Made by a program: the position numbers and the translations under genes
Source: Fragilariopsis cylindrus CCMP1102
Taxonomy: Eukaryota > Bacillariophyta > Bacillariophyceae > Bacillariales > Bacillariaceae
Assembly (NCBI GenBank): GCA_900095095.1
Contig: FMBT01000291.1
Location: 992,001-1,056,000, forward strand
Direction: 5' to 3'
Length of the DNA stretch: 64,000 nucleotides
Shown here: positions 1 through 10,664 of the stretch, piece after piece
Position numbering within the stretch: position 1 is the first letter of the stretch
Layout: each line of letters starts with the position of its first letter
The notes under the pieces: generated by a model
Told to the model about the DNA's origin: nothing
Seen by the model: only the letters and a program-made list of their open reading frames with translations
Database searches by the model: none

Positions 1-678
1 GAGAGAAGGAACAAAAGTTTGTAGGGCTTATTGATCCAGATGAAAATGTAGTTTCGAATCAGAAGAGTGGAATGAGAGAGAGTAACAGTAACAAGCATAC
101 AAACCACGATTTCCCCGCGATCGTTGCGAAAACTCAAATATTGGCGACGGAATGCTCGAAGCGAAGGATGTTAGTTCCAGTCACAATTTATACAAGATAG
201 ATAAATTATATAACGAAAAAGATGAATCATCTAGGCATAGCAAGAAGCAGATACCGCTTGTTCATGAAAGAAGAACGAAATCTAGAAAACCAAAACAGGA
301 TAATGCACGGGGTGAAAAGAGGAGTATCAAAGAAATCGACGTGGGTGGACCTTCGTTTCAAAGGGTCCCGGACAATTCTTTTCAAAATAGTGCTAGGAGG
401 GAAAGCATTCTAGAAAGTGATCCATTAAAGAGGACAAATGCGAATAGGAAAAGTTGATTGATGTTAAGCAGACAAGCGTGGTGGTATCGTGACAGAAGAT
501 CTTGCGATCGTTATGAAACCTCATAGAACAAATGGATCTATTGATGCTGGGGGAATTCGGGAGAGATGAAGGAAAACGAAACAAGAAGAGATCGCCATCT
601 AAAGACAGTACATCTGATAACGGTGATACCGCTACAAAGGAAGTCATCTTGAATCTCTTCGCTAATTTGATCAGTTGA
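1..678 (+). CDS. 3' end of an unknown Lys/Ser-rich protein, frame broken
   Basis: The gene enters from outside the window. Coding-looking text runs in frame 3 (3 to about 150), frame 2 (about 150-450), frame 1 (about 450-485), frame 3 (about 470-560) and frame 1 again to the TGA at 676-678. Each of the first three changes is repaired by one extra base, for example AA to AAA near 151 and AAA to AAAA near 450. The last needs one base fewer, perhaps in GGGGG near 550. The joined tail is hydrophilic, rich in Lys, Arg, Ser and Asn, and ends in a short hydrophobic patch (LNLFANLIS). I recognise no domain. It could be a decayed gene, but the homopolymer pattern shared with other genes here favours sequence error. 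Confidence 0.4.
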
Positions 679-1084
679 GATTCTAGATTCAAAATATAAT
701 TATTAAGATACGTTGTAGCGTTTGTATCAAATCATAATCCGCCTCTACTACTAGTACTAATTGAATGAATCCATACAAAGTACTGCTGCGGCACTAAAAG
801 ATGATTTTTAATAGAACCTAAATTATGGTCCCTTAGTAAGGAGCTAATTTGCCTGTATTCCTTTTAACAACCATATTTTACCATAAATGCCGATCAGATA
901 TAATTAATCATTCAAATACGTCACATGAATATATCGTATGGATACAGCTGACACATAAATCGAAGTACGTTTGGGGTTTCTAATTTAAATTTTCGATTTT
1001 ATTAAAAATATGTATTATGCATTATTGGATGAGTTTCTATTTCTCATTTGTATTCGCCTCAAACAACATTAGATCCAAAACTTC
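679..1084. other. convergent intergenic stretch, nothing recognised
   Basis: AT-rich DNA between the 3' ends of the partial gene and the IscA gene. It probably holds both 3' UTRs. I see no ORF, RNA gene or notable repeat. Confidence 0.5.
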
Positions 1085-1663
1085 TTATACGCCGAAACTC
1101 GATCCACAACCACAGCTATCTTCAGCGTTCGGATTGAAAAATTTAAACCCACCACCGATAAGTTCTTCCGAAAAATCTAATTCTAAGCCATATAAGTACA
1201 ACATCGACTTCGCATCCACAACACATTTTAATTTTTCTCCAGGATATTCATCAATTGCATCGTCTTCTTGAACATCGTCCTCGGTAGCGAAATCCATAAT
1301 GTAGGATAGACCACTACAACCTCCATTTCGTACACCCATTCGTAATACTAATGAATCTGTTTTTTGCTTTTCTCGTAATTCTCTTAATCGTTTCATGGCT
1401 TTTGGTTTAATATTAATAACAGCGTCTTCAGGAATATCATAGTCGACGATTTCTTCGTCGTCCGAGTCTTCGTCATCGTTGTTTGCGGTGACTACTGCTG
1501 CGGTAGTATCGGCAGAGGAGGATCGCAACAAAAACACCATTCTCCTATTCTTTGTAGAAGTATTCAGGCGACTTTTGGCAATTGCATTAGAAAAGGAATG
1601 AGCCGACTCGAAAAATAGAGCAGTAAAGACACATATTATCTGCGGTACTAGATATGATTTCAT
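1085..1663 (-). CDS. plastid A-type Fe-S carrier (IscA/SufA/HesB family)
   Basis: A single-exon gene for 192 residues with an ATG start. Residues 1-22 form a signal peptide followed by the Ala-His-Ser-Phe stretch (21-24) and a basic Ser/Thr-rich transit region, a typical bipartite presequence for a complex plastid. An acidic linker (about 65-80) leads to the HesB/IscA domain (about 84-190). The three conserved cluster-binding cysteines are present: Cys116 in GGCSG, and Cys184 and Cys186 in SCGCG. A-type carriers receive Fe-S clusters from the SUF scaffold and pass them to apoproteins, so a stromal SUF role is inferred from the presequence. SufA is the best plastid equivalent, but I leave the symbol open. 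The gene is divergent from the DP gene and ends in TAA. Confidence 0.9.
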   Translation of the reverse strand: MKSYLVPQIICVFTALFFESAHSFSNAIAKSRLNTSTKNRRMVFLLRSSSADTTAAVVTANNDDEDSDDEEIVDYDIPEDAVINIKPKAMKRLRELREKQKTDSLVLRMGVRNGGCSGLSYIMDFATEDDVQEDDAIDEYPGEKLKCVVDAKSMLYLYGLELDFSEELIGGGFKFFNPNAEDSCGCGSSFGV

Positions 1664-2757
1664 TTTTCTTCACGGTGTGTCAATTGTCGATTTCAGTAAT
1701 GGTAACGTGTCTGTAGATAAAGTTTACAAGTGTTGATGATGTTGGAGTAATTATTGTACTGAAGTTGCTACTGGTATTGTACTGTATGCGTTCACAGCAC
1801 GATTCATGCATGATGCGATGAAACAGAAGGCCATTTTTTCTTGTTTTGAGAGAAAGAACAAACATTACGCTCAACGGGGGAGATAAAAATAAAAGGAAAA
1901 TTATGTTAACTCCCCTCCCCATATTTCGCGAAAATATCTTACATCCCCTCTTTTAGTGAGTTGAATGACATTTGTAAAAGAAAGTCCCGGATTGTTGATT
2001 CTAGCCGTTAAGAAATTCGGAAATACAATATAGACATTTTTTAAGAAAGAGGCTATTGTAATTGTAGAGAACGCGTGCCATGGCGCGCTTCAATTGCGAT
2101 GTCTATGCCTCATTTTTATCGCATTGTTGTTTTGGCGCCTTTTACATTTACATCATTATTTACATACATTTTTACAACAAAACAATGACATATGAAAAGT
2201 CCCAGAGAACAATCCGATTTACGAGAACAGGTCAACTTCTTCCGTTGTCAAAATCAGTTGTTTGTCTGTTACTCTAGCTGTTGAGGACGTCCGGACTGTC
2301 GTTCAGCTAAAGTAGAAAAGCGTGCATCAGAAACAGAAACATTTTGATGTTGTTATGTATCTGTGACTTTTTGACTGCCTATTAACGTCATCGTTCATAA
2401 ATGATTCACTTCGCGCCCTACTAATTGGATATATTCGAGTGATTGGTCCAACGAATGAACAATGATCAAAAGACTCAATTGAATATCCCCCCCATTTTGA
2501 TCTTGAGAACACACATATACCAAAAGAGTCAAAGCCGTCATTCTTGTACGTAGTACTAACTTGCCAACCCAATAATCATTGCATTGCAAAGTACAACTTG
2601 GAATGCTGTTGTTGGCTTCTTGATTGTAACAGTGACACAATTTTGTAGCAAGCCTAGAATCAAAAGCAAATCAAAAGCTAAATCGAATACTGTAATCGAG
2701 CTAAGCTAGCTATTATCATCTGTCAAATTGTTTATCATCATCGTCATCATCATCATC
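1664..2757. other. divergent intergenic region between IscA and DP genes
   Basis: About 1.1 kb between two divergent genes, so it should hold both promoters and 5' UTRs. Short ORFs exist on both strands (for example 2080-2277) but have biased hydrophobic composition and no recognisable domain. A CAT/ATC-rich run (2731-2757) lies just before the DP start. No RNA gene was seen. Confidence 0.4.
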
Positions 2758-4421
2758 ATGTCAGACAATCATTATCCTCATCATTCTTATCATCCACATC
2801 CTCAGCATTCGTATTCACACAATTCTCCCTCTGGACCTGGTATGCAGCCGATGTCTACCAGTAGTATGAATAATCGGGATCAGCAGAATCCTTATCCTCA
2901 TCATCAGCAGCAGCATCCTCGCCATCCATCTCAACAGCACCCTCATTACCTTCAACAGCAACGAGAACGAGAACGAGAACAACACCATCAACAACAACAG
3001 TATCAACAACATCCTCATCCTCATCATCAATTACATCCTGGATCTCGTCATCATCCACATCATCCACATCATCCACACTCTATTCCTCCTCTTCATAGTA
3101 GCAATAATACTGTCGGTTCAAACAGTAGCATCAGCCATAATAGCAGTAGCAAGAAACGACCCGCACCGTCATCATCAACATCATCTCCTTCACAATCATC
3201 ACAGTCACGGTCAAACATTGTTGCGACAACACCACCGTCATCATCATCATTGTCTTCATCTGCAAATAATACTGCTTCAACAACTACTGGCAACAACAGC
3301 ATCACTAGAAGTAATAAGAAGGCTAAGAAATCATCACCATCGAATGCATCAGCAGCACGATCATCACCGACTGGAGAAAGTACTAAGTCATCAGGTACTG
3401 GTACTACTAGTGCTGCACGTGGATTACGTCATTTTTCAATGATGGTTTGTCAAAAGGTTGAAGAAAAGGGAACAACTACATACAATGAGGTTGCTGATGA
3501 ACTTGTTAAGAAGGTTGTTGCCGAACGACGAAAGGAAGATCCGAATGGTAAATTTGATGAAAAGAATATTCGTCGACGTGTATATGATGCATTAAATGTA
3601 TTAATGGCAATGGACATTATTTCAAAAGAAAAAAAGGAAATCACTTGGAAGGGATTACCAACAGCAGCTAAGCAAGATATGGACTCAATGAAAAAGGAAA
3701 TTGAATATCGTAAATATCAAATTGAACAAAAACGTGAATCATTACGGGATTTATTAATCCAACAAGTATGTCTTAGGAATTTAGTACAAAGGAATCATGA
3801 TAGGGGAATCGTTCCAGATGAAAAAATTCCACTACCATTCATTGTTGTTAATACAAACCAATCAGCTGTCATACAATGTGACATGTCTGGTGATCGGACT
3901 GATGTTATGTTTGATTTTAGTTTACCATTTGAAATTAATGATGATAATACTATCCTAAAGAAAATGGAAATGTAAGTTCATTCGAAGTCGATCTTGATTC
4001 CATTTTTGGTTCTGTATTGTTTGGTTTTCTTCTATTTTGTTTTGTTTTGTATTTTATTTTATGACTATTTTCTCAACAAATTTATTCTTCCTTTCTACGT
4101 TCTACAACATATATAACATCTTAAAATATATATAGGGATCGGACGTCGATTTCGACTTTACGACAGATGCTTCCAGAAGATCTACTCCAGTACTGCGAAA
4201 CGAATCATTTAGTAGATGATGTCGTGCGTCGTGGTGATCCGTCGTTGGATGATAAACAGGAAGAACCATCACCAACACCAAGGTCATCGACATCGATATC
4301 GATATCGATATCGTCGCCGTCTGAACCTCAGCAGCAACAACAGCAAGTGACACCTGCAGTTGTTGCCTCATCGGGATTATCGGTTGCATCATCATCGATG
4401 TCACGTCGTAATTACTATTAA
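2758..4421 (+). CDS. DP transcription factor (E2F dimerisation partner)
   Basis: Two exons, 2758-3971 and 4136-4421, joined by a GTAAGT...TATAG intron of 164 bp; together 499 residues. The ATG at 2758 (MSDNH) is chosen because upstream codons give only an Ile/Val run from an ATC repeat. Residues 1-220 are low complexity (His, Gln, Ser, Pro). The winged-helix DNA-binding domain begins at about 221 (RGLRHFS) and includes the RRVYD DNA-contact motif near 270. The dimerisation and DP-specific region follows, including VMFDFSLPFEI. The second exon encodes a disordered tail with an ATCGAT microsatellite read as Ser-Ile repeats. DP proteins pair with E2F to control G1/S genes. It is convergent with the DHODH gene. 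Confidence 0.9.
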
Positions 4422-5024
4422 TTATGAAACAAAACATAGTATCGATTGGACGATAATATATCTAATATAAATCTTTCGAAGTAATCAATCGAATCGATTA
4501 ATATAATGATCAAGACCATAAACAACAACAAAAATAATTATGACAATAATTATTACAACAATAATTTTGAGAGAAATACAAAGAAAGAGTGGGCAGTGTA
4601 TGCGATGCCATTTACGATATCTAGAAAGAAAAAGAAATATATAATATATACATATACTGATCCGATGTGCGTTAATTAACAATGGTAATAATAATTCTTA
4701 TTGTTACTATTTCGGGGTGCAGCTTAATGAGCTACATGTAAAATCATATCATGCCAATCGCGCACCGTTTCAAGGGAGGGAATTCTGTAATTTTAATTAT
4801 TCTAAAAAAAACAATCAGTACAGTACATACACATGTCAAATAGTTTCCTACTTTTAAAAAACGTTTAGTATAGAGTGTAGTGTAGTATAGTGCAGTATAC
4901 AAATATCATAATCAAGTATTATTTACAGAATATCTTCTCTCTTCCCGCAAAGCTTAATTTATATATTTATTCATGTCACCAACCAGCTTATATAAGTATT
5001 TGTGTGTATCTTACGCTCTGGCTC
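4422..5024. other. convergent intergenic stretch
   Basis: AT-rich 3' flanks of the DP and DHODH genes. Short runs such as GTGTAGTGTAGTATAGTGCAGTATA (4876 onward) are simple-sequence-like. Nothing else was recognised. Confidence 0.4.
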
Positions 5025-6184
5025 TTAGAATTTCGCCAGGCCGTACTTTTCCGCTAACAAAACAGCAATCACGAGTACAAGAACTACTTCGACGATCAAG
5101 TTGATCCCGATGCCGCCATTCTTCGTTGACTGTGAAGTACCAGACGTTGCATTTTTCCTGATCTTCTTCTTTTCGGCTCGTGTCTTAGCGGCACCCTCTT
5201 TCGAATACGGTTTGAGCTTACCAATACAATCCGATGCACTTGAATATCCCTTTTTTGTAATATTTGTTGTAATTCATCAACGATCCGATCGAAGCATTTG
5301 GGACCCTCAATCCAGTGACAGGTTCCAACTTGTACGGCTGATGCACCACACAACAGAAACAAAAATGCATCTTCACCACTTTGAATCCCACCCACGCCGA
5401 TTACATCAATCTCACTTTTCAACTGTTGACGCATTTGACGAACATTAGCTAGTGCGGTAAACTTTGCTGCTGGTCCACTCAATCCAGCCAGTCCATTATT
5501 AGCAGAAATATATGGCATTTCTGAAATCGGATCGATACTTAGAGCGTTACCAATGGTGTTGATACAAACAACGTACCGAACCATATCTGAATATTCATTA
5601 ATAATCGATGCCGCCTCCTGTAAATGTTTACTATCAAGATACGGTGGAAGTTTTAACCCCAATACAAATGTATACTTCTTTTTGGCAATCGTATCGAGAA
5701 TATCCCTCATCTGATCAAAGTCGTAGGCAATGATTGGTTTCCCAATCACATTTGGGCATGCTAAATTTAATTCAACGCCAGCAATTCTCTTTTCTCCGTC
5801 ATTGATTTGTTTAGCTATTCGATCGAGCATTTCCAAATTATCGGCTAAAGTTTTTCCAGATATAGAAACCAAATATGGCTTCGTTGTTGTACATCCTTCC
5901 ATGGTCTCATCAATGGTAGTCTTTGACAGGTAATAATCGATTCCACTATTTGGTAATCCTTCAGAATTCATTGATGCAATATCATCATCAGAATGCCAAA
6001 CACGAGGTTGAGGATTTCCCGTCTGCTTTTCAATGGTGGCTGATTTTGTAAGTACTGCACCCGCCTTTGAAGCAGCAATCTTAGCCAAAGCTGTGGACGC
6101 TCCCGTACGAGGACCAGATGCATTATAGACACAACTAGGTAGTGGAATACCCCCCACAGTTGTTTCGAGATTGATATTTGACAT
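5025..6184 (-). CDS. class 1A dihydroorotate dehydrogenase with C-terminal membrane tail (one frameshift)
   Basis: This enzyme oxidises dihydroorotate to orotate in pyrimidine synthesis. The uninterrupted frame starts at ATG 6184. It shows SGPRTG (residues 24-29), the FMN-contacting Lys47, the class 1A catalytic cysteine Cys143 in LNLACPN, and a GVGGI phosphate-binding loop. Class 1A enzymes are usually soluble and fumarate-linked. After LQQILQK the frame turns into basic nonsense and ends at 5096. Adding one T to the T6 run at 5251-5256 (A6 in the gene) continues a sensible sequence (KGYSSASDCIGKL...) to a TAA at 5025-5027, for 386 residues. The restored tail has a Lys-rich linker and about 19 hydrophobic residues (INLIVEVVLVLVIAVLLA), a possible tail anchor. 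Sequence error is more likely than programmed slippage. Confidence 0.88.
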
Positions 6185-6708
6185 ATTTTTATATTTTTAT
6201 TTCCTTTGTCGCTTTCTAATTAAGTTGATGTTATAAGTTATAAGAATGTACTAACTTAGCTGGTCATACTTATTATTTAATTTGTTGTCAAAAGAAAAAG
6301 CTTTTTTTTACAGAATTCACGGTTCGTCTTGACGCCCAGAACGTACAACTGACGGACCCCATCATCGTGATTGTACTAAGTACAAGTCGTAGGTGACAGC
6401 ATGTGTGACTTCAATATATATTTTTTAACTAGGAAAGTTAAGAAAATACGTTTTGATGTTTTGGCGAAACACTTACGATCGCTCATTAATGTTATCAAAT
6501 TTGTCTTCAAGAAGTAACTTGAAGTATTCATTTCATACAAGTAGGACTACTAGTATATTCTACTGTAGTATCTCCCATATACATTGTTTCCGAACAAGAA
6601 GTCACCAGAGAAATCGGCACTGTGTCAAACATACAAAATCGTATCTTCGATCGAACGAACGATCGAACAAACAAACAAACAAACAAACAAACAAGCAAAC
6701 AGGCAGAT
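6185..6708. other. divergent intergenic region
   Basis: The shared upstream region of the DHODH gene and the unknown gene at 6709. It contains the CAAA repeat listed separately. No ORF with recognisable content was seen. Confidence 0.4.
6666..6700. repeat. CAAA tetranucleotide microsatellite
   Basis: An imperfect run of about eight CAAA units, preceded by short CGAA/GATCGAAC motifs. It ends 8 bp before the predicted ATG at 6709, so it lies in the 5' UTR. The frame through it is open but lacks an ATG. Confidence 0.85.
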
Positions 6709-7575
6709 ATGGACTGTTTCTTCCCTCCATTGACATCGGTAGGATCGGGTGCTTCTTCTATCGAACCAGTATCGGCTTCTTCTTCTATGTATAACACTAT
6801 GAAACCAGTAGAAAAAATGAAAACTCATCTTTGGGGCAAAGGTGTATTAGCGGGCAAAGGTGTATTAGCACAGTTTAGAAAGTGTGATGGTGTAGAACGG
6901 TATACACGATCCGGTATTGAGGTGATAAAAAATCGTATGGGACAAGTAGTCGAAGGGAAGCGAATGAGAGCTGCAGGTTATCATCCACGAAATCGTACAG
7001 CAAATCATGTAGTATCAAAAGATAATGGGAAGCCGTCATACATCGATTCAAGATATAGTGAGGATACATACCCCACTGATGCAATTACAGACTCTTCAGC
7101 TTCAGAAGAGGAATATGATGGTTATGCTTCGGAATGGACAACAAAAACGAATGCTGCGGAGTGGACGGCGAAAACGACAACGAAAACGACAGAAAGAGAG
7201 AAGAAATCATATTTTTCCTGGCTCAACAATAGTAACGATCAAACATCACACAATGACGGGAAACAAACCGATCATATTTCTACCTCTCAGAACGATGTTC
7301 CGTCACCTACAAGTAGTGCCGGGGCTGTCAAGATTTCGGCTAAGGATAGATTTGATTACATTCGCAGCAAGAATCGTCATCAATTTGCTATAAATCCGGC
7401 TCAAAGAGATCCACCTTCTGACAAAACAATGATGACTTCTCGATCCATCAGAGCAGCAGATGCCGGATCCATATTGTTCAAGAGTGTTCATCGAAGGAAA
7501 AATGAATTGGCAACTCAAATTATAAAAAGAAGAGAAAAGACACCGGTATTTTCCCAATTTGGCTACGAGCCTTGA
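6709..7575 (+). CDS. unknown hydrophilic protein (288 aa)
   Basis: A single exon starting at the first ATG in the open frame, just after the CAAA repeat, and ending in TGA. The product has no signal peptide or membrane segment. Features are a near-duplicated stretch around residues 43-54 (LWGKGVLAGKGVLAQF), an acidic Ser-rich middle (about 118-140), a Thr/Lys-rich region with two related units (EWTTKT, EWTAKT), and a basic C-terminal third. I recognise no family. The ordered ends around a low-complexity middle suggest a real gene, possibly lineage-specific. Confidence 0.65.
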   Translation: MDCFFPPLTSVGSGASSIEPVSASSSMYNTMKPVEKMKTHLWGKGVLAGKGVLAQFRKCDGVERYTRSGIEVIKNRMGQVVEGKRMRAAGYHPRNRTANHVVSKDNGKPSYIDSRYSEDTYPTDAITDSSASEEEYDGYASEWTTKTNAAEWTAKTTTKTTEREKKSYFSWLNNSNDQTSHNDGKQTDHISTSQNDVPSPTSSAGAVKISAKDRFDYIRSKNRHQFAINPAQRDPPSDKTMMTSRSIRAADAGSILFKSVHRRKNELATQIIKRREKTPVFSQFGYEP

Positions 7576-8715
7576 AATTCATTTTTTTTCCCCGGTATAG
7601 TTCATTTTCGAAACCAATTACTATATATAATATAATGAGTGCAATCACTTTGTAATATACAGACAAATATAATGTATAAGAATCACCATGATGATTACCA
7701 TTTGTTATCTAGTAGTACTACACGAAAAGTAAAATATACAAAACCACTTACTAGGATCGCGCGTTATCTACTTCTAATACTCTAATAGGAATAAAACCAT
7801 CTACTACATTAAATACTATATATGAGTAATAAAGATGATACAGTAGGACTAAGTTAATATTATGATGTGTCATCACAAAGCAATTTTATTGTTATTTGGA
7901 TATCAGCCTCATACATTGAATACATAAGTATGATACCTATTTATATTCAATGCATACCTATGATACCTATGAACTACCATCTATCTTCCCGTAGCTACTC
8001 CTGTATGTGATTTTCAGATAGTAACAATTTTGTCAACTAATTGATAAGTTCTTTAAACTAGAGCAGTAAAAGTTGTCAGTGCAGTCTCAGAATGCAACAA
8101 GCAAATCACAACATTATACATGTGTTTGTTATAATTTTCTACAGGCAGGACCATCTTCCACACAACTGCAGTGTTATGATGGGCCACCAACCCAGGTAGA
8201 TGCTATATTCTGCCTACTCTCAGAACTTGGCATTTTTATCCAACAAATATAAATAGTAGACAGAGAGATTAATCCTGCGTAAACATTACATTTATTTGAT
8301 AACTATCATAATTTTCTAAGTATAGATTTGATCTAAGTTAATGTACCGCTTCACGATGCAGACAAGTATACATACATAATATTATCAGTGACTTTTTGAT
8401 CTATTGACCGCAGCCGTTTCAGCTACCCGCACTCCTTTAGGTATCCTGAACGTAGAAAATATCACATGCATGCTTATCAGGTCTATAAAGCCAATCTACT
8501 GCATTTTACCCCTACAATTTTGCATGGAATGAAACAAGAAATAGAATTTCAAAAAAAAGTCTCTTGTTGATTTTTTCTGTCAAAACATAGATTTACTAAT
8601 GTAGCTTTCTTGCAATTGAGTTTCTAAGGTTTTGATATATATAATTTGTCGTATCGTATCTGTCGCTTATTATGTAATTATATATATATATATACATATA
8701 TGTATATACAATCCT
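7576..8715. other. convergent intergenic stretch
   Basis: About 1.1 kb of AT-rich DNA between converging genes. ATGATACCTAT occurs twice (7930-7975) and a TA-rich run covers about 8670-8710. No coding or RNA feature was seen. Confidence 0.4.
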
Positions 8716-9729
8716 TTAGCTTTCAAAGAAGACGGAATGTATTCCAAAAATAAGAAAGATGGTACCTCCAAAGATACTAACAGTTTTTTCACTGATCCTT
8801 GCTGCCAACATCCGTCCGCCTAGGACTGCCATTCCTGTACAAACTGTGTGACCGATACATCCGCCTAATGTTACTCCATATGGATTCTTAGCAGCAGCCA
8901 ATGCGATTGTTGCAATCTGAGATCGATCACCCCATTCTGCCAGGAAGGTAAGTGAAAAGGATTGGAGAGCGATTTGTGAAAATCCCTTTCGGATCGAATT
9001 GGTTGTTACGACCTGTTGTTGTGATTCTTCATCCTTTTTGGGATGTAATAATTCATCTTCAACTTCTTCTAATTCATCACTAACTTGATTTTTATCCATC
9101 CCCTTGGCATCGAATAATAATTTAAAACCAAAATACAAGAATAGAAGACCACCTAAAATATGTGTATACGCAACGGGGACGAGTTTGGGCAGTACAAGTC
9201 CCATTATACTTGATAACACTGTCATTACGTATAGAGCTGATACAGCTCCGATAAATACAGCCGATCGTTGTTGTCGCATACTAAGGACTGCTGCAATGAA
9301 GAATGTTTTGTCACCAATTTCTGTAGCTAAAATCATAGCAACACCACTAGTAAAACCCTTCCAAAATCCACCATGGTAGCTGGGTAACCAACTACCACCA
9401 CCATTATTGGATGGAAATTCATCTGCAATTAATGGCCATCCCTCATCGTATTCTTTAATACTCAAAACAGAATCATGATTCAAATCTAAACGTTCAAATA
9501 AGCCATCAGGAGGTTGTACAAGATTGGAGGATGCAGAATCTGCTTGCTTCTGTTGCTGTTGCTGTTCTTTTACTTGTTGATCACCACCAGCACTACCATC
9601 ACGAAGACCTGTATCTGAATCTCCACCTTGTGCCATAATGACAAATAATGATACCATACATAGCGTAAATAAGGTTCGTAGTGAGAGCGACGAAGTACGC
9701 TGCGGCGAAGATCGACAAGTAAACATCAT
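8716..9729 (-). CDS. GDT1/TMEM165 family cation transporter with luminal EF-hand
   Basis: A single exon; ATG at 9729 (MMFTC) is the first ATG in frame, giving 337 residues. Residues 1-38 form a signal peptide (LFTLCMVSLFVIMAQG). A Gln-rich spacer is followed by a single EF-hand-like loop (DLNHDSVLSIKEYDE, near residue 85). The UPF0016/GDT1 core follows, with both signature motifs, E-IGDK (near 135) and E-WGDR (near 265), each in a hydrophobic hairpin, joined by an acidic cytosolic loop (EELEEVEDE). The family moves Mn2+ or Ca2+ in exchange for H+ in the Golgi or in plastid envelopes. No Phe motif follows the signal peptide, so Golgi/ER is the simpler placement. Confidence 0.9.
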   Translation of the reverse strand: MMFTCRSSPQRTSSLSLRTLFTLCMVSLFVIMAQGGDSDTGLRDGSAGGDQQVKEQQQQQKQADSASSNLVQPPDGLFERLDLNHDSVLSIKEYDEGWPLIADEFPSNNGGGSWLPSYHGGFWKGFTSGVAMILATEIGDKTFFIAAVLSMRQQRSAVFIGAVSALYVMTVLSSIMGLVLPKLVPVAYTHILGGLLFLYFGFKLLFDAKGMDKNQVSDELEEVEDELLHPKKDEESQQQVVTTNSIRKGFSQIALQSFSLTFLAEWGDRSQIATIALAAAKNPYGVTLGGCIGHTVCTGMAVLGGRMLAARISEKTVSIFGGTIFLIFGIHSVFFES

Positions 9730-10389
9730 CGTTCTAATTCTTGACTGTGGTGACAATACTGTTGGTTGGTGTAAATTATGATAGCTGTTGCTTGGTTACG
9801 ATTTCGTTTATTGTTTGTCATTTACGATTTACGGTACCACATACAGAACGACTTGCTAGCAAAATATTTGCGGGCCTTTTTGAAGCAATTTAAATTAAAG
9901 AGCCTTTTTGAAGCAATTTTAAAATTGAAAGACGTTAGAAGATGGTGAGCAGCGACAAAATATTTGCTTGCTTTTTGAAGCAACTTGCTTCAAAAAAGCA
10001 AAAGACTATAAAAAAAAAACGATCGGAGATGAGCCAAGCAAGACTGAAAATTAAATGCTCGTCTGTCACGTCTCCAATTCAATAAAAGTGACTGAAACGA
10101 AACCGTGATTTGAGCTGGCGCCTGTGACTATTAGTTTTCTGTTTCCGTACTACAATTGGTACCGCCGTATGCCTTTTTTGATCGTGGCGGTTTTTCTTGC
10201 TGGCGGGTGGAAATCTTTAAAATTTCTTGGTTATTTTTCGATCTGAATTGTGATTGATCAAAAAGACTGTGTGTTGTCACAATAAATATGCAATCTCTGT
10301 AAACTCAAAGCCAAGCCTAGAATCGAACAACCGAATCAATCAGACAACCGCATTGAGTGTATAATTATACTGTTTAACATCGAATAAAC
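9730..10389. other. divergent promoter region between GDT1 and E2 genes
   Basis: It holds the promoters of two divergent genes and the repeat/hairpin cluster at 9862-10001 listed separately. The E2 5' UTR occupies the right end. No other feature was recognised. Confidence 0.5.
9862..10001. repeat. three related direct repeats, the last a near-perfect hairpin
   Basis: The 18-mer GCCTTTTTGAAGCAATTT occurs at 9875-9892 and again at 9903-9920, 28 bp apart. A third related copy (CTTTTTGAAGCAA, 9971-9983) forms the left half of an inverted repeat. TTGCTTTTTGAAGCAA (9968-9983) and its complement (9985-10001, one extra A) are separated by one base. AAAATATTTGC precedes the first and third copies (9862-9872 and 9957-9967), so about 30 bp has been duplicated. 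It lies in a divergent promoter. Confidence 0.85.
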
Positions 10390-10630
10390 ATGGCGAAACG
10401 ATTACTGAAGGTAAGAGATATCAAAAATGTTTTCACCGTTTGTTGTTGGTGAGAAAGTTTAATCGTTCCGTCCGCGCCGATTCAATTCAATTCAAGAATT
10501 CAATTTAAGAATTCAATTCAATTGGAAATTGGCCCCGCCGTGCTTCGGCCATCATATAATCGCTTGTTTCATACAACGACGCGACTCTCTCTACTAGTAT
10601 ATGTATTATTCCCACCTATCCTCTCCTCAC

Positions 10631-10664
<34 letters not shown>

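Noticed and set aside
5245-5260. Programmed -1 frameshift at the A6 run in DHODH
   Set aside because: A slip is mechanically possible, but the heptamer is not aligned with the zero frame as in known -1 sites, and many other genes here have the same kind of defect.
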